Shown one piece after another: positions 48,210 through 58,060 of a stretch of DNA of 64,000 nucleotides. Numbering within the stretch: position 1 is the stretch's first letter; each line of letters starts with the position of its first letter. A program made the translations under genes and the position numbers. Below the pieces are notes generated by a model. The model had not been told where the DNA came from. It did no database searches and saw only the letters and a list, made by a program, of their open reading frames with translations. Origin of the DNA: Diacronema lutheri (lineage: Eukaryota > Haptophyta > Pavlovophyceae > Pavlovales > Pavlovaceae); the NCBI GenBank assembly GCA_019448385.1, contig JAGTXO010000001.1:2294001-2358000 (forward strand), in the 5' to 3' direction.

Positions 48210-49781
48210 ATGGCCGTCTTCCGGGAGGAGAGGCACGCATCGCTCGGCCGAGTGCTGCGCGCAACGGCGCCGATCTCGCGCGGCGCGGTGCTTGCGCGCG
48301 AGAAGCCCGTGCTCTCGATGACGCCGCTCCGCGCGCTCGCGCTTGACGAGCGGCGGACGCTGCTTCGAGCCGTGAGCGAGCTCGGAGCTTCGACGTTGGA
48401 CTTGCTCTGCGCGGCGCACGCGTACGCGCACGCGCCCAAGAGCGTGCGCGCCACGGTCCTCGCCACGTTTTGCGGTATGGAGGCCGTTCCTACGGAGGGC
48501 GCGAAGCTTGAGGCGGTGAGCGACGTCGAGCACGTCGCGCGCTGGTGGACGGAGCGTGCGGAGGCCCGTGGCGGCCCGCGCGTCGACGCCGCGGAGCTTA
48601 CGCAAGCGCTCATGGCGTTCCAGCTGAATGCGCACCACACGCCGCAGCTCGGCGACCGGCGTTGCGGCGCGCTCTACGCGCTTGGCTCGCGCTTCACCCA
48701 CGCGTGCGCTTCGGCCAACTGCGCGTTCGCACACGATGGCGACGGAGCACTCGTGCACCGCGCCGTGCGTGCGATCGAAAACGGCGAGGTCCTCACCGCG
48801 AATTATCTTGGGCCGTGGGAGTACGGCTCGGCGCGCGTGCGCCGCGCCGCGTTGATGCGCAGCAAGTGCTTCGAGTGCCGCTGCGCGACGTGCCTCGTCG
48901 CCGCTGACGCGATGCGTGCGATGCCGTGCCCGGCGTGCGGCGCGCGGCGTGGCGCTGACGGCCTTCTCGCGGACGACGGCGCGGGCACGGAGGGCGCGGG
49001 CGCGCTTGACGGCGCGCTCGATGGGGCGGTGCTTCCCGTCGCGCTCGGTGGCGGGTGCGAGGAGTGGCGCTGCGCGCGCTGCGGGCTCGCGCTGAGCGCC
49101 GATGCAATGGACGTGCGAATTGCCGAGGGTGACGCGTGGCCCCTGACGCCGTGCGCACGCGGGCACGGCGCGGGCACGCTGCTTGAGTGGGAGCGGCGCG
49201 TCGAGGCGGCGGCGCACAATCTGCTCATGATCGTCTACGCGTCGCGCGATGGCGACGCGCACGCCGCGCTCGCGCGCCTTCCGGCGATCGTCCGCGCCGT
49301 CCGCGCGCTGCTCGGCGCGCGCCACTGGGTCGTCGCGTTCCTCGTCGCCATCCAGCTCGAGGCGACGGTCGGGCTCGCGTCGCGGATGGCGGACGCGCCC
49401 GAAGCCGAGCTACTTGCCGCCGCAAGAGGCCGGCTCGGCCTGCCCGTCTCGTCACTCGGCGAGCTCCTCGCGGCGTGTGCGCGCATGGCATTGCAACTGC
49501 ACCGTTGGCACCGCGCGCGCGCGCCGCTCGCCGCGGCGCCGTTCTTCGAGGACGTGTGCGAGCTGGCCGAGCTGGCGTGCCGCGTCGTCGCGTCAACCGC
49601 CGCAGCCGCCGCGAGGGACACGATCCTGACCGTTGTGGCGCTCGTCCGCGTCGACCTGGTGCGCGTGTGCGTGCAGCTCGGCGATGGCGGGGACGAGGCG
49701 GTCCGGCTGCGACGGAGCCAGCGGGTGCTGCTTCGCGCCCTCGCGGGCAGGAATGAGACGCACTGGGTGCTGTCTAGGTGA
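48210..49781 (+). CDS. SET-domain (SMYD-like) lysine methyltransferase candidate
   Basis: 523 residues. The SET domain is split as in SMYD proteins: SET-N GRVLRATAPISRGAVLAREK near the start, then SET-C with ALYALGSRFTHACASANCAF (in place of the usual NHSC motif), AIENGEVLTANY and the post-SET cysteines KCFECRCATC. The MYND finger between the halves is absent. Instead a helical insert is present. A second Cys cluster (MPCPACGARR, then EWRCARCGLAL) could form an extra zinc site. The C-terminal half is helical, as in SMYD TPR-like regions. The target is unknown. Confidence 0.8.
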   Translation: MAVFREERHASLGRVLRATAPISRGAVLAREKPVLSMTPLRALALDERRTLLRAVSELGASTLDLLCAAHAYAHAPKSVRATVLATFCGMEAVPTEGAKLEAVSDVEHVARWWTERAEARGGPRVDAAELTQALMAFQLNAHHTPQLGDRRCGALYALGSRFTHACASANCAFAHDGDGALVHRAVRAIENGEVLTANYLGPWEYGSARVRRAALMRSKCFECRCATCLVAADAMRAMPCPACGARRGADGLLADDGAGTEGAGALDGALDGAVLPVALGGGCEEWRCARCGLALSADAMDVRIAEGDAWPLTPCARGHGAGTLLEWERRVEAAAHNLLMIVYASRDGDAHAALARLPAIVRAVRALLGARHWVVAFLVAIQLEATVGLASRMADAPEAELLAAARGRLGLPVSSLGELLAACARMALQLHRWHRARAPLAAAPFFEDVCELAELACRVVASTAAAAARDTILTVVALVRVDLVRVCVQLGDGGDEAVRLRRSQRVLLRALAGRNETHWVLSR

Positions 49782-50715
49782 TGATAGGCTCAGTGGGGGA
49801 AGGGGGGTGTTTTCCGCGCGGGCCGCTCTCGCGCAGCTCCACGCGCTCGACGGTGAACCGCCCAAAATTGGCGATGCCGCCGTCCTCGCCCTCGACGCGC
49901 GAGCGCCCGATCAGGTGGAACGTGGACGAGACGCGCACCGCGTCGCAGTCGAACTCGTACGTGCCGCTCTCGGCCTGCCTGCGGTACGACGGGCGCGGGT
50001 CGGCGCCGAGCACGTCTTCGATCGCGCGCAGGAGCTCGTCCGCGCTGCGGAAGAGCCGTAGCGCGCCGCCGAGCGCCGTAGCCTGCTCCACGGCGAGCTG
50101 CGTGAACTCGACAGAGCAGAGCGGCGCGCCCGCGCCCTCAATCCAGTCCGGGACGCGCACGGCTTCGTCGCCGGCGGGCGAGTCGTAGACCGGGATGTAC
50201 GGCTTCACGTCGAGGATCGGCGTGCCGTCGACCAGGTCGACGCCCGACAATTCGAGCGAATCGTCCAGAACCGCGTCGAGCCGCACGAGGCTCAATCCGA
50301 TCGGGTTGGGCCGGTGCGGCGAGCGCGTCGCGAACACGCCCATCCGCCGCCCCCCAAGGCGCGGCAGCTTGATCTTCGGCTTGAGCGGCTGCGCGTCGAC
50401 GTGGTGGAACGAGAAGAGGAGCCACACGTGCGAAAATGCTGCGAGCCCGGCGAGCGTGTCGCGCGCCTGCACGTTTTCGCCCGGCAGGTGACTCACGTGC
50501 AGGCGCGCGCGTGTGCACGCGGAGTACGAGCCCTGTCGCGGCGTCACAAACTTGCTCGGGAAGACCGTCTCGATGTACCCGACCGGCGCGTACGAGATGC
50601 GCGCCGAGCCCGCGACAGCCGGCGCGACTAGCGCGGCCGAGAGCAGCCGCGCGCATCCTGTCACCCTCGACCACCGTCCCGTACGTGCCAACAGTCGTCC
50701 TCGCGCCGCCTCCAT
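49774..50715 (-). CDS. TRMO: tRNA N6-threonylcarbamoyladenosine methyltransferase (TrmO/TRMO, UPF0066)
   Basis: The TsaA/TrmO fold signature is clear: PVGYIETVFPSKFVTPRQGS, HVWLLFSFH, the SAM-binding loop GVFATRSPHRPNPIGLSLVR, and LVDGTPILDVKPYIPVYDS. The enzyme N6-methylates t6A37 in tRNAs reading ACY. The C-terminal part (VEFTQLAVEQATALGGALRL, PRPSYRR) matches the substrate-binding extension. I choose ATG 50715 (MEAARGRL), since the longer frame to 50805 overlaps the next gene. The hydrophobic stretch LLSAALVAPAVAGSA may be part of a leader. About 313 residues. Its last bases overlap the end of the convergent SET gene by 8 bp. Confidence 0.88.
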   Translation of the reverse strand: MEAARGRLLARTGRWSRVTGCARLLSAALVAPAVAGSARISYAPVGYIETVFPSKFVTPRQGSYSACTRARLHVSHLPGENVQARDTLAGLAAFSHVWLLFSFHHVDAQPLKPKIKLPRLGGRRMGVFATRSPHRPNPIGLSLVRLDAVLDDSLELSGVDLVDGTPILDVKPYIPVYDSPAGDEAVRVPDWIEGAGAPLCSVEFTQLAVEQATALGGALRLFRSADELLRAIEDVLGADPRPSYRRQAESGTYEFDCDAVRVSSTFHLIGRSRVEGEDGGIANFGRFTVERVELRESGPRGKHPPSPTEPIIT

Positions 50716-50803
50716 GCTGAGGTAGTAAGAGTTTGGGGTCTTCCCCAAACTCTCAGTTCCGGCCGTTTGCGAGGAAGTCCATCCAACCGCGGTTGGCGGT
50801 CTC

Positions 50804-51964
50804 ATGCTGCTCTTTGGCGCCGGGTTCGCAGAGGACGATCAGGACGGCGAGGTGGACGAGTCGCTCGCGGAGGAGGCGGAGGTGGGACCGCCGGCGATGG
50901 CCGCGTCCGTATCCTTGTGGGCGTCTGCCGTCCACGATTCGGGTGCGCGCTGCGACGCGGCGCGCGCCGCGTTGCCCGCGGGGTGCCCGCGCCATCCATC
51001 CCGTGCCAACGCGCGACTTGCGCCGCGCGCGGTGCCGTCGCGACGGGCTCGCTCCTTGCCCGCTGCAGCCGTCTTCAACCCTGCCGCGCACAGCTGGATC
51101 ATCGTCCCCGCCGAGGAGCAGAACGCTCCGGCCGGCGCGCACGCACTCGAGAGCGCGCCCGCCGCGTCGCAGCGCGTGGGCGCGGTCGAGCACAACCTGC
51201 AAACGGAGAATCGGCTGCTCGCCGAGATTGGCATGCTGGCGCCGGTCAGCGCGCTCAGCGCCTTGCTGCCATCGCCCGCCGCCTCCGAGATCGCCCACCT
51301 CGTCGAAGGCAAGCGCACGACGGACGCAGCGCCCGCTCCAGAGCGGGAAGAGCGGGAACTGCCGGACGGCGTGCCCGCGTGGACGCAGGCGCTGACGGCC
51401 CTCGACGGCGCCATGCAGGCGTCTTCCCGCTGCAAGCCCGTCGTCGCCGTGGTGAGTACCGCGCGCGCGCCCGCGTCTCGCGCGCTCGACGCGTGCGTGC
51501 GACGAGGTGCGCACGCCGGCTGCTCACGCGATGGCGGCCGCCGCGGGCGTGTTCCCGCGCTCGCCGTCGACCGTGCGCAGCATGCGCTCACGCCGGCGCT
51601 GCGCGAGCAATCTTCATCCGACGCATCGTTCGTCCACGACGTGCTCGAGCACGACCGCGCGTCCGCGCCGCGCGCGCACGCGCCGCCCGGCGGAGTTGGC
51701 GGGTGCAGCGGCCCCGGCCCCGAGCAGCAGCTGAGCAAGCAGGCCGCGCCACCTCTCGGCCTGTTCAACAATTGGCACGATCCGGGCTGGAACCAATGGA
51801 AGTGGCTGGTCGTAACTAACTGCGCCACGCTCCTCCTCGGCGTCTACCTCGGCGCGCACTGCGCGAGCACGCCCTGCAGCGCCGCGTCGGCGGCAAGCGT
51901 TGGAGCGGCGTCGGCGGTGTCGTCGAGGGAAGGGCCGTCGCCGGCGTCATTCCGCGTCGCGTGA
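50804..51964 (+). CDS. Probable tail-anchored membrane protein, unknown, two exons
   Basis: An intron at 51452-51580 (GTGAGT...GCGCAG, 129 nt, in frame, a near-perfect donor) removes an Arg/Ala-rich stretch and leaves ~343 residues. Near the C-terminus WNQWKWLVVTNCATLLLGVY forms one membrane helix, then a short tail. A short amphipathic region lies near NLQTENRLLAEIGMLAPVSA. There is no signal peptide (the N-terminus is acidic), so tail anchoring is likely. No family recognised. Divergent from TRMO, 88 bp. Confidence 0.6.
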   Translation: MLLFGAGFAEDDQDGEVDESLAEEAEVGPPAMAASVSLWASAVHDSGARCDAARAALPAGCPRHPSRANARLAPRAVPSRRARSLPAAAVFNPAAHSWIIVPAEEQNAPAGAHALESAPAASQRVGAVEHNLQTENRLLAEIGMLAPVSALSALLPSPAASEIAHLVEGKRTTDAAPAPEREERELPDGVPAWTQALTALDGAMQASSRCKPVVAVVSTARAPASRALDACVRRGAHAGCSRDGGRRGRVPALAVDRAQHALTPALREQSSSDASFVHDVLEHDRASAPRAHAPPGGVGGCSGPGPEQQLSKQAAPPLGLFNNWHDPGWNQWKWLVVTNCATLLLGVYLGAHCASTPCSAASAASVGAASAVSSREGPSPASFRVA

Positions 51965-52409
51965 CGAGCGTCGCTCGCCCCAAGCCGAAGGTCAAGTTGC
52001 TCGCCCGTGTGCACATTCCACGTTTCACACGCTGTACACCACGTTCCTCGGCGGTCGAGTGCCTCCTCCCGAATCGTCGATGGGATGCGGAGCCAACGGT
52101 CACGGCCGTGACGCGGGCGCGGCGCGCGAGCACAGCGCCCGGCGCCGGTCTCCAGTTTTGTCGATTGAAGAATGATTGTCAGTAACTTGTGGGTGGTGGT
52201 GGGGTTGGCGGAAGAGATCCGATGGGCGCGTGGGCCGCGAGTGCACGCGCGCGCGCGGCGCAGCGCACGCGGTGACAGGGCACGGTCACAGCGAGGAGCC
52301 TCAACCGCCACCCGCTCTCGCGCAGGGCGCTGTCCGGGAGGTGAGCACGGGATGCCAAGCAGCGTGCACGAGCCGGCAAGCCTCCGCCGGGTGGTCTTCC
52401 GTCGGCGCT
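51965..52409. other. Convergent intergenic region, nothing recognised
   Basis: 445 bases between the membrane-protein stop and the end of the zinc-knuckle gene. No protein-like frame, tRNA fold or repeat array was seen. It contains a GGTGGTGGTGGGG patch near 52192. Confidence 0.4.
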
Positions 52410-53922
52410 TCACTCGATCTTGCGGTCGGGGCAGTTGCGCGAGATGTGGCCAAAGCCGCCGCAGTTGAAGCACTTCTCGCCCTTGGTCCGGTCCGGGCAG
52501 GCGCGCGAGATGTGGCCAAAGCCGCCGCAGTTGAAGCACTTTTCACCTGAGCAAGCGTTGGGCGCACGTCAAGTCCACCGGGGGACGGTCGCACGGGGGG
52601 ATGAGGTGCACGCATGCGTCGCGCGCGCACACTCGCGCAGACGCTCGGCCCCGGAGCTTGGCCGCCCTTCGCCGGAGGGCCACGCGCGCGTCCTGTAACG
52701 GCCACTCGCGCGTCCTGTAACGGCCACTCGCGCGTCCTGTAACGGTCGCTCGAAGTAGTTTCGTTCACCTCCCACGTGCCAAACGACCTGCCCGTCCCCG
52801 CGTGCATGCGCGCAAAGCCAGCAGCTCGCCCGCCGCGGCAGCGCTCCGCCGAGCGCGGGGCAATGGGGCAAAGGGCATGGCATGGGGCAAAGCGCCGCAC
52901 GCCGGGGCCAACATTGCCTGTGCACGCATCGCCGCGCCGCGCCGCGCCGCGCCGCCCACGCCGCGCCGCCCACGCCGCGCCGCGCCGCCCGCGCTGCGCC
53001 GCCCGCGCCGCGCCGCCCACGCCGCGCCTGTGCGCCATGCACCACCTCCGCACACGCATCGCTTCCCCTGCGCCTCGCCGGTCGAGCCGATGCGCGCCCC
53101 GTCGCTCGCCGGACGCCACGATGGGCGCGCGCACGCGCTGTGGTCGCCACGATGGAGAGCGCGCGCCGCGCCTGCATCGCCCGCGCACATCGCCCGCGCA
53201 CATCGCCCGCGCGCGCTCTCGCGCCGTGCACGCGGTACGCCACGACGCCACGCCGCCCGCCGCCGCGGCACGCCCTCTTTCTCGCGCGTGTGCGCGCGTG
53301 AATGTTTACCTTTGGTGCGGTCCGGGCAATCGCGCGAGAGGTGGCCGTGCATGCCGCAGTTGAAGCACTTCTCCTCCCGGTTGGCCGCGCCCGGCGGGCC
53401 GCCGCCAAACGGCGCGCCGCCATAGCCGCCGCCGCCGCCGCCGCCCATGCCGCCAAACCCGCCGCCGCCCCCCATGCCGCTGTAACCACCGCCGCCCATG
53501 GCGTAGCCCCCACCGCCGTAGCCACCGCCACCTCCGCCGCCGCCGCCGTAGCCGCCACGCCCATAGTCGCGCTCGCGGTCGAAGCCGCCGCCACCTCCGC
53601 CGCCGCGGCCGCCATAATCGCCGCGGCCGCCGTAGTCGCGCTCACGATCGCGGCCGCGGCCGCGATCGTCATCCTCGTCACGCCGGCGGCGGTCGCGGTC
53701 GTCGTCGCGCCGGCGCTCGCGCGGCTTCTCGTCGTCGTCGCGCCGGCGGCTCTCGCGCGGCTTTTCGGCAACCTTCTCCTTGTCCTTATCGTCGACGTCA
53801 TCGTCGTCGCGGCGGCGATCACGACGGCGCTCGCGGCGGTCCTCGTCATCATCGTCGTCGTCGTCGTCGCGGCGGCGGCGGCGCTCCTTGGGCTCCTCTT
53901 CCTCGTCGTCGCGGCGCGGCAT
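52410..53922 (-). CDS. CCHC zinc-knuckle RNA-binding protein, two exons with long intron
   Basis: Exon 1 (53922-53310) encodes an Arg/Asp-rich region, an RG-type Gly-rich domain and one knuckle CFNCGMHGHLSRDC. Exon 2 (52546-52410) adds two almost identical knuckles, CFNCGGFGHISRAC and CFNCGGFGHISRNC, and ends PDRKIE. The intron 53309-52547 (GTAAAC...GCTCAG, phase 1) restores DRTKGEKCFNCGG across the join. It is 763 nt, several times longer than the others here. About 249 residues. Three CX2CX4HX4C knuckles with RG repeats resemble CNBP/glycine-rich RNA-binding proteins acting on single-stranded nucleic acid. Divergent from the CS-LRR gene, 84 bp. Confidence 0.87.
52680..52750. repeat. Three ~23-bp tandem copies inside the long intron
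   Basis: CACTCGCGCGTCCTGTAACGGC-like units repeat about three times (52680-52745), with small differences. The same intron also holds a long CCGCGCCGC/CCACGC repeat stretch at about 52935-53030. Confidence 0.75.
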
Positions 53923-54006
53923 GGTCTCTCCTCTTCGCTCGAGGACTCGCGGCGCTCGTCACGAACGCGTGCCGCGTCCGGGGTCCGGCTGCAAACGGCC
54001 AACAAA

Positions 54007-55687
54007 ATGGCGGCCGAGGTGCAAAGAGTCACCCCGCCCTTTAGGGTGAGGCAGACGTACGGGTTCATCGCGATGATCGTCGATGTACCCGACGTTGTCG
54101 AGGCGAGCGTGCAGCTGCGTGTTACCCGCCGCTTCTTCTCCCTCCAATTCCGCGCGGTCAACGAGGCGCGCGCCGAGACGCTCTACGAGCTCTGCTCGGA
54201 GGTCGGCTCGTCGGGCGAGGGGCAGCAGCTTGATCGGTCCGGCTCAAAGGTGCGGCTGGCTTCGCTCAACGTGGCGCTCATCCTTGCCAAGGTGCCGGGC
54301 CGCGCAGCACCGTGGCCCGACGACGCGCTTCCCACGGCGCGGAGCGCCGCGGTCGCGCTCGCGGCGACGCTGAAGGGCGAGGCGAAGCAGCTGGCAGCGA
54401 GCGCCGCGGCTCGGCACAGCGCAGCGGCCGCGAGCGTAGGGGCGGGCGGGGTGGAGCAGGCAGCGTCACAGGCGAATCTGGGCGCCGATGCCTCGCAACA
54501 CGCGCTTGAACGCACGTGGCGACTCCGACCGTCGGACCTCGGCGTGTGCGCCGAGGCGGCGGGCGGCGGTGCTCGCGCGCGCCCGAGCGCGCCGCGCGAG
54601 CCGTGCGCGCGCGGCGGCGAGAGCGGCGCGAGCGCCAACGGCGCACGAGGCAGCGCGGGCGGCAGCTGCCTCGTGCCCTCGCTCGCATCGCTTTTCCCCA
54701 CGCAGCCGCAAATGCTCGCGAGCCTGCAGGTGCGAGCGCGCGCATCGCTCGCGCCACCTTCCCGCGCTCCTCCCCGCCGCGCGTCACGCTCACCGCCGTC
54801 AGCCGCGCACGTGCGCGCCGCGGCAGGCCGTGTGCGCGCGCAATTGCGGGCTCATCGACACGGACGTGCAGGCGCTGTGCAAATGCCTGTCGACCGGCAG
54901 CGTGGCCACGGGCATTTGTCTCGAACTGGCAAGCCTCGACCTCTCCTTCAACGAACTGAGCTCGGCGGCCGTTGCGATGCTCGCCGAGCTGCTGCGCACG
55001 CCGGGCCGCAAGCTGCGCCGACTTAGCCTCGCCTACAACTACATTGGCCACGGGCAGGTGCTACGCGGACGCGGACGCTCGCGCGTGGCCGGAGGCGGCG
55101 CCGCGGGCCGCAACGGCAGTGGCGGCGGCGGCGAGCAGACGAGCAGCGGCGCCGCGCTCGGCTGCACGGGCGCGGAAGGATCGACCGCGCTCGACTGGCT
55201 GTCGCTCGCCGGCAACGAACTGTGTGCCGTGAGTCTGGGTGTGTGCATCAGCAGGCTCTGCCCAGCGCCCACTCGGCTCGAGCTCGACTGCGCCAACTGT
55301 GCGCTTTCGGCGGCCGACCTGCCACTGCTCCTCACACTCGAGCTCGGCTCGCTGTGCCTTGACGACAACGCGCTCGGGAACGACGGCCTCGCGCACATTG
55401 CGCGCGCCCTCGCCGGAGGCGCACGCGGCGCGTGGGGCGCGCTGCGCTCGCTCTCGGCGCGCAACGTTTCCGCGGCCGACGTGGGCGCGGCGCACCTCGC
55501 CGAGGCGCTCTCGCGGCGTGCGGTGGCGCCGACCGCGAGCGCGGGTGCGCACGCCGGCGCGCAGTCCGCGGGGGAGGCTCAGCTGCTCACGCTTGACCTG
55601 CGCGACAACCGCCAGCTTGGCCAGGCTGCGGTCGACCATCTGCGCGCTGCTGCGCGCGCGCTCGCGCCGCTCGAGCTCAAGTTGTAA
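54007..55687 (+). CDS. CS/p23-like domain fused to leucine-rich repeats, two exons
   Basis: The intron 54730-54826 (GTGCGA...CGGCAG, 97 nt, phase 0) joins SLQ to AVCARNCGLIDTDVQALCKC, restoring ribonuclease-inhibitor-type LRRs (LASLDLSFNELSSAAVAMLA, KLRRLSLAYNYIGHGQ, LDWLSLAGNEL, LGSLCLDDNALGNDGLAHIA, LLTLDLRDNRQLGQAAVDHL). The N-terminal ~100 residues (YGFIAMIVDVPDVVEASVQL, SKVRLASLNVALILAKVPG, then PWPDD) read like a CS/p23 beta sandwich, which in other proteins binds HSP90 or dynein-arm assembly factors. About 527 residues. A ciliary assembly role is possible but only inferred. Confidence 0.73.
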
Positions 55688-55758
55688 AGATGTAGTACTC
55701 GGTGATGTCAACTGCACCAGCTGGTGCGAGCTCGGTGGCCAGGCGCACTCTGAGTCAC

Positions 55759-57168
55759 TCATCGGCTGTCCGAGGCCTCAGGCGCCCGACCTAGGTTCTC
55801 GCCGACGCCACGCGGCGAGCGCGCTAGCGCACGCCACCGCCGACTGCTGACGGTCAGCGACGCGCGCGCCGTCGGTGGCGCCAGCGCATGGCGCGCGCCG
55901 CGCGGCGGCGCGGCGGCTGGGGCGACGGCGTCACAGCCGAGCGTGCCGCCGTCAGCCTCGCTCGGCCGTCTGCGCGGCGATGGCGAGGCTCGGCGCGCGC
56001 GCGCGGCCGACGCCAAGCTTGCGAGCGGGCCGAGCGTCCAGCGCGCGAGCGCGCGGCTCGCGCTACCGATGCCGAACGACTTGTCAAATGCATTCGCAGA
56101 GCAGTGCGCGGCCGCAAGTGCGCGGCGCGCGCTGAGCGTGGCCGCGGCGACGAGCACGACGAGCGCGTTTGGCGCGGCCGTGCTCGCGATGATCGTCGAG
56201 CGCGCAGCGCGCGCGAGCGGCGCGGGAAGCCATCGCGCGACACCGTCGCCGACTAGCTCGTCGAGCGTAAGGGTGCCATCCGCGTTGGCATCGAGGTCGG
56301 CGACGGCGCTCGCGGCGGCTCGGATCGCGCGGCGCGCGGCTCGGATCGCGCGCTCGAGCCCGAGGAGGAACGGCGTCATCACAAAGCTGCGGAGCGTCTC
56401 GCCAAAGCTCACGTCGTCAGAGCTGAGCCGCAGAATGACAATGTCGCCCAAAGACCCGAACGCACTGTCCAGCGCGCGCTCGGCGCCGAGCATTCGCGCG
56501 AGCTCGCGCAGCGTGAGCGCACGATCGCCATCCTCATCCGCGCGCAGGAGCAAGTCCTCCGCCTCGCGGTCCACGACGAGCACCACCTCCTTCATGTCGT
56601 GCAGGATCCTGCCGACGCGGCTGTTGCCCACGTCCACCCTGCCCTCGCGCAGCCGCACGACGGCCTCGACGTCGAGCTCGCCGAGCAGCACTTTGTACAG
56701 CTCGAGCGGGGACAGGTCCAGCCGGACCAGCTCGCGGATGAACGCGGCGATGATCGGCGAGAGCACCGGCGCCGGTAGTCGCGCGCCCAACGAGCCGAGC
56801 TCATGGTACACGATTGCGCGGAACGACGACTTGCCAAAGGCCCACGAGTGCTCCTCCTCGACGGGCGAGCTGAGCCAGAGGGCGCCCGCGCTAAAGTCCA
56901 ACCCACCCGGCCGCTGCGTGCTGCTCGGCGGCTTGCTCGGCCGCCGCACGAGGTGGCGCACGCGGCGGCGCCGCGGGCGCGCGTGCGCCAGCCGCCTCGC
57001 TACCTGCGCGACGGCGACGTTACGAGTCAGCACCCTCGCCGGCGCAGCGACCGCCAGCGGCCGAACCACCGGCACCAGCACGAGCCGCACGCATCCCGCG
57101 CGCGGCCCCCACGAGAGGAGGAGCAACAACGCGGCTCTCCACCAACCGGTGGAGAACGCCGCCGCCAT
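55759..57168 (-). CDS. EF-hand protein with signal peptide
   Basis: 469 residues. The N-terminus [20 protein letters not shown] is a signal peptide, followed by a long basic stretch to about residue 85 that fits a plastid leader. Two canonical EF loops occur: [12 protein letters not shown] near residue 213 and [12 protein letters not shown] near 297. Around them is a conserved-looking helical domain ([58 protein letters not shown]). A hydrophobic region near [12 protein letters not shown] may be a membrane segment. No known family. The last ~90 residues are low complexity and may contain an unrecognised intron. Divergent from the NDP kinase, 73 bp. Confidence 0.68.
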   Translation of the reverse strand: MAAAFSTGWWRAALLLLLSWGPRAGCVRLVLVPVVRPLAVAAPARVLTRNVAVAQVARRLAHARPRRRRVRHLVRRPSKPPSSTQRPGGLDFSAGALWLSSPVEEEHSWAFGKSSFRAIVYHELGSLGARLPAPVLSPIIAAFIRELVRLDLSPLELYKVLLGELDVEAVVRLREGRVDVGNSRVGRILHDMKEVVLVVDREAEDLLLRADEDGDRALTLRELARMLGAERALDSAFGSLGDIVILRLSSDDVSFGETLRSFVMTPFLLGLERAIRAARRAIRAAASAVADLDANADGTLTLDELVGDGVARWLPAPLARAARSTIIASTAAPNALVVLVAAATLSARRALAAAHCSANAFDKSFGIGSASRALARWTLGPLASLASAARARRASPSPRRRPSEADGGTLGCDAVAPAAAPPRGARHALAPPTARASLTVSSRRWRALARSPRGVGENLGRAPEASDSR

Positions 57169-57241
57169 CGCCTGGCCGCCGGAGCCTTTCTCGCACGTTC
57201 ATTTCCCGGCGAGCAATCACCGGCACGTGTTCTCGCAGGCC

Positions 57242-57808
57242 ATGCTCGCCGGCCTCGCCATCGCGCTCGCGTCCGCGCTGCCCGCGCTCGTGCACAACCC
57301 GTCGGCGTTCGGCGTGCGCGCGCCAGTGGCGCGCGCGCGTGTGCACATGGCCGGCAACGACGAGCGTACCTACATCATGGTCAAGCCCGACGGCGTGCAG
57401 CGCGGCCTCGTGGGCCAGATCATCGGCCGCTTCGAGCAGCGTGGCTACCAGCTGAAGGGGCTCAAGCTCATGCAGCCGACCGAGGCGCTGCTGCGCCAGC
57501 ACTACAACGAGCTCGTGACCAAGGCCTTCTTCCCGCGGCTCCTCGAGTACATGCTCTCCGGCCCCGTCTGCGCGATGGTGTGGGAGGGGAAGGGCGTTGT
57601 CGCGACCGGCCGCATGATGCTCGGCGCCACCAACCCGCAGGCCTCGGCGCCCGGCACGATCCGCGGCGACTATTGCATCGACGTCGGCAAGAACATCTGC
57701 CACGGCTCCGACTCGGTCGAGAACGCCGAGCGCGAGATCGGTTTGTGGTTCTCAGCGGACGAGCTCCTCTCCTGGACGCCGCACTCGCGCCCGTGGCTCT
57801 ACGAGTGA
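57242..57808 (+). CDS. Nucleoside diphosphate kinase with signal/transit leader
   Basis: The C-terminal ~150 residues are a full NDK domain: [54 protein letters not shown], and the active His in [16 protein letters not shown], ending LFxxEELxxW-like [20 protein letters not shown]. It moves the gamma phosphate between NTPs and NDPs through phosphohistidine. The ATG at 57242 adds a signal peptide ([20 protein letters not shown]) and then SAFGVR plus an Arg-rich stretch. A signal peptide followed by a Phe near its cleavage site is the classic import signal of red-lineage secondary plastids. 188 residues, no intron. Confidence 0.92.
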   Translation: MLAGLAIALASALPALVHNPSAFGVRAPVARARVHMAGNDERTYIMVKPDGVQRGLVGQIIGRFEQRGYQLKGLKLMQPTEALLRQHYNELVTKAFFPRLLEYMLSGPVCAMVWEGKGVVATGRMMLGATNPQASAPGTIRGDYCIDVGKNICHGSDSVENAEREIGLWFSADELLSWTPHSRPWLYE

Positions 57809-57829
57809 CCCCCGCGAACGGGAGAGGGG

Positions 57830-57832
<3 letters not shown>

Positions 57833-57902
<70 letters not shown>
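57833..57902. repeat. Poly-G tract, 70 bases
   Basis: An uninterrupted run of 70 G starts 25 bases after the NDP kinase stop. It could form stacked G-quadruplexes, or it may be a sequencing or assembly artefact. It is the third homopolymer tract directly behind a plus-strand gene (after 6224 and 22731). Confidence 0.9.
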
Positions 57903-57907
<5 letters not shown>

Positions 57908-58060
57908 ACCGCCGGCGCGGTTGATGCGCGCCACGGAAGCGGCCCGTGGCGGTGAAGGAAAGCCAACTCAGTGACTGCGGACCGCTAAGCTCTGCACTGC
58001 TGCGCATCGTCCGTGCGTTCGCCATTGACACGCATTGAGGCCATTGCGCAGCACATCCAG

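Noticed and set aside
1164-51580. Possible excess of introns whose length is a multiple of three without stops
   Set aside because: About a third of the inferred introns are of this kind, which is what chance predicts.
52935-53030. CCGCGCCGC/CCACGC repeat stretch as a CRISPR-like array
   Set aside because: No uniform repeat-spacer structure and no cas genes. It is a simple GC repeat inside an intron.
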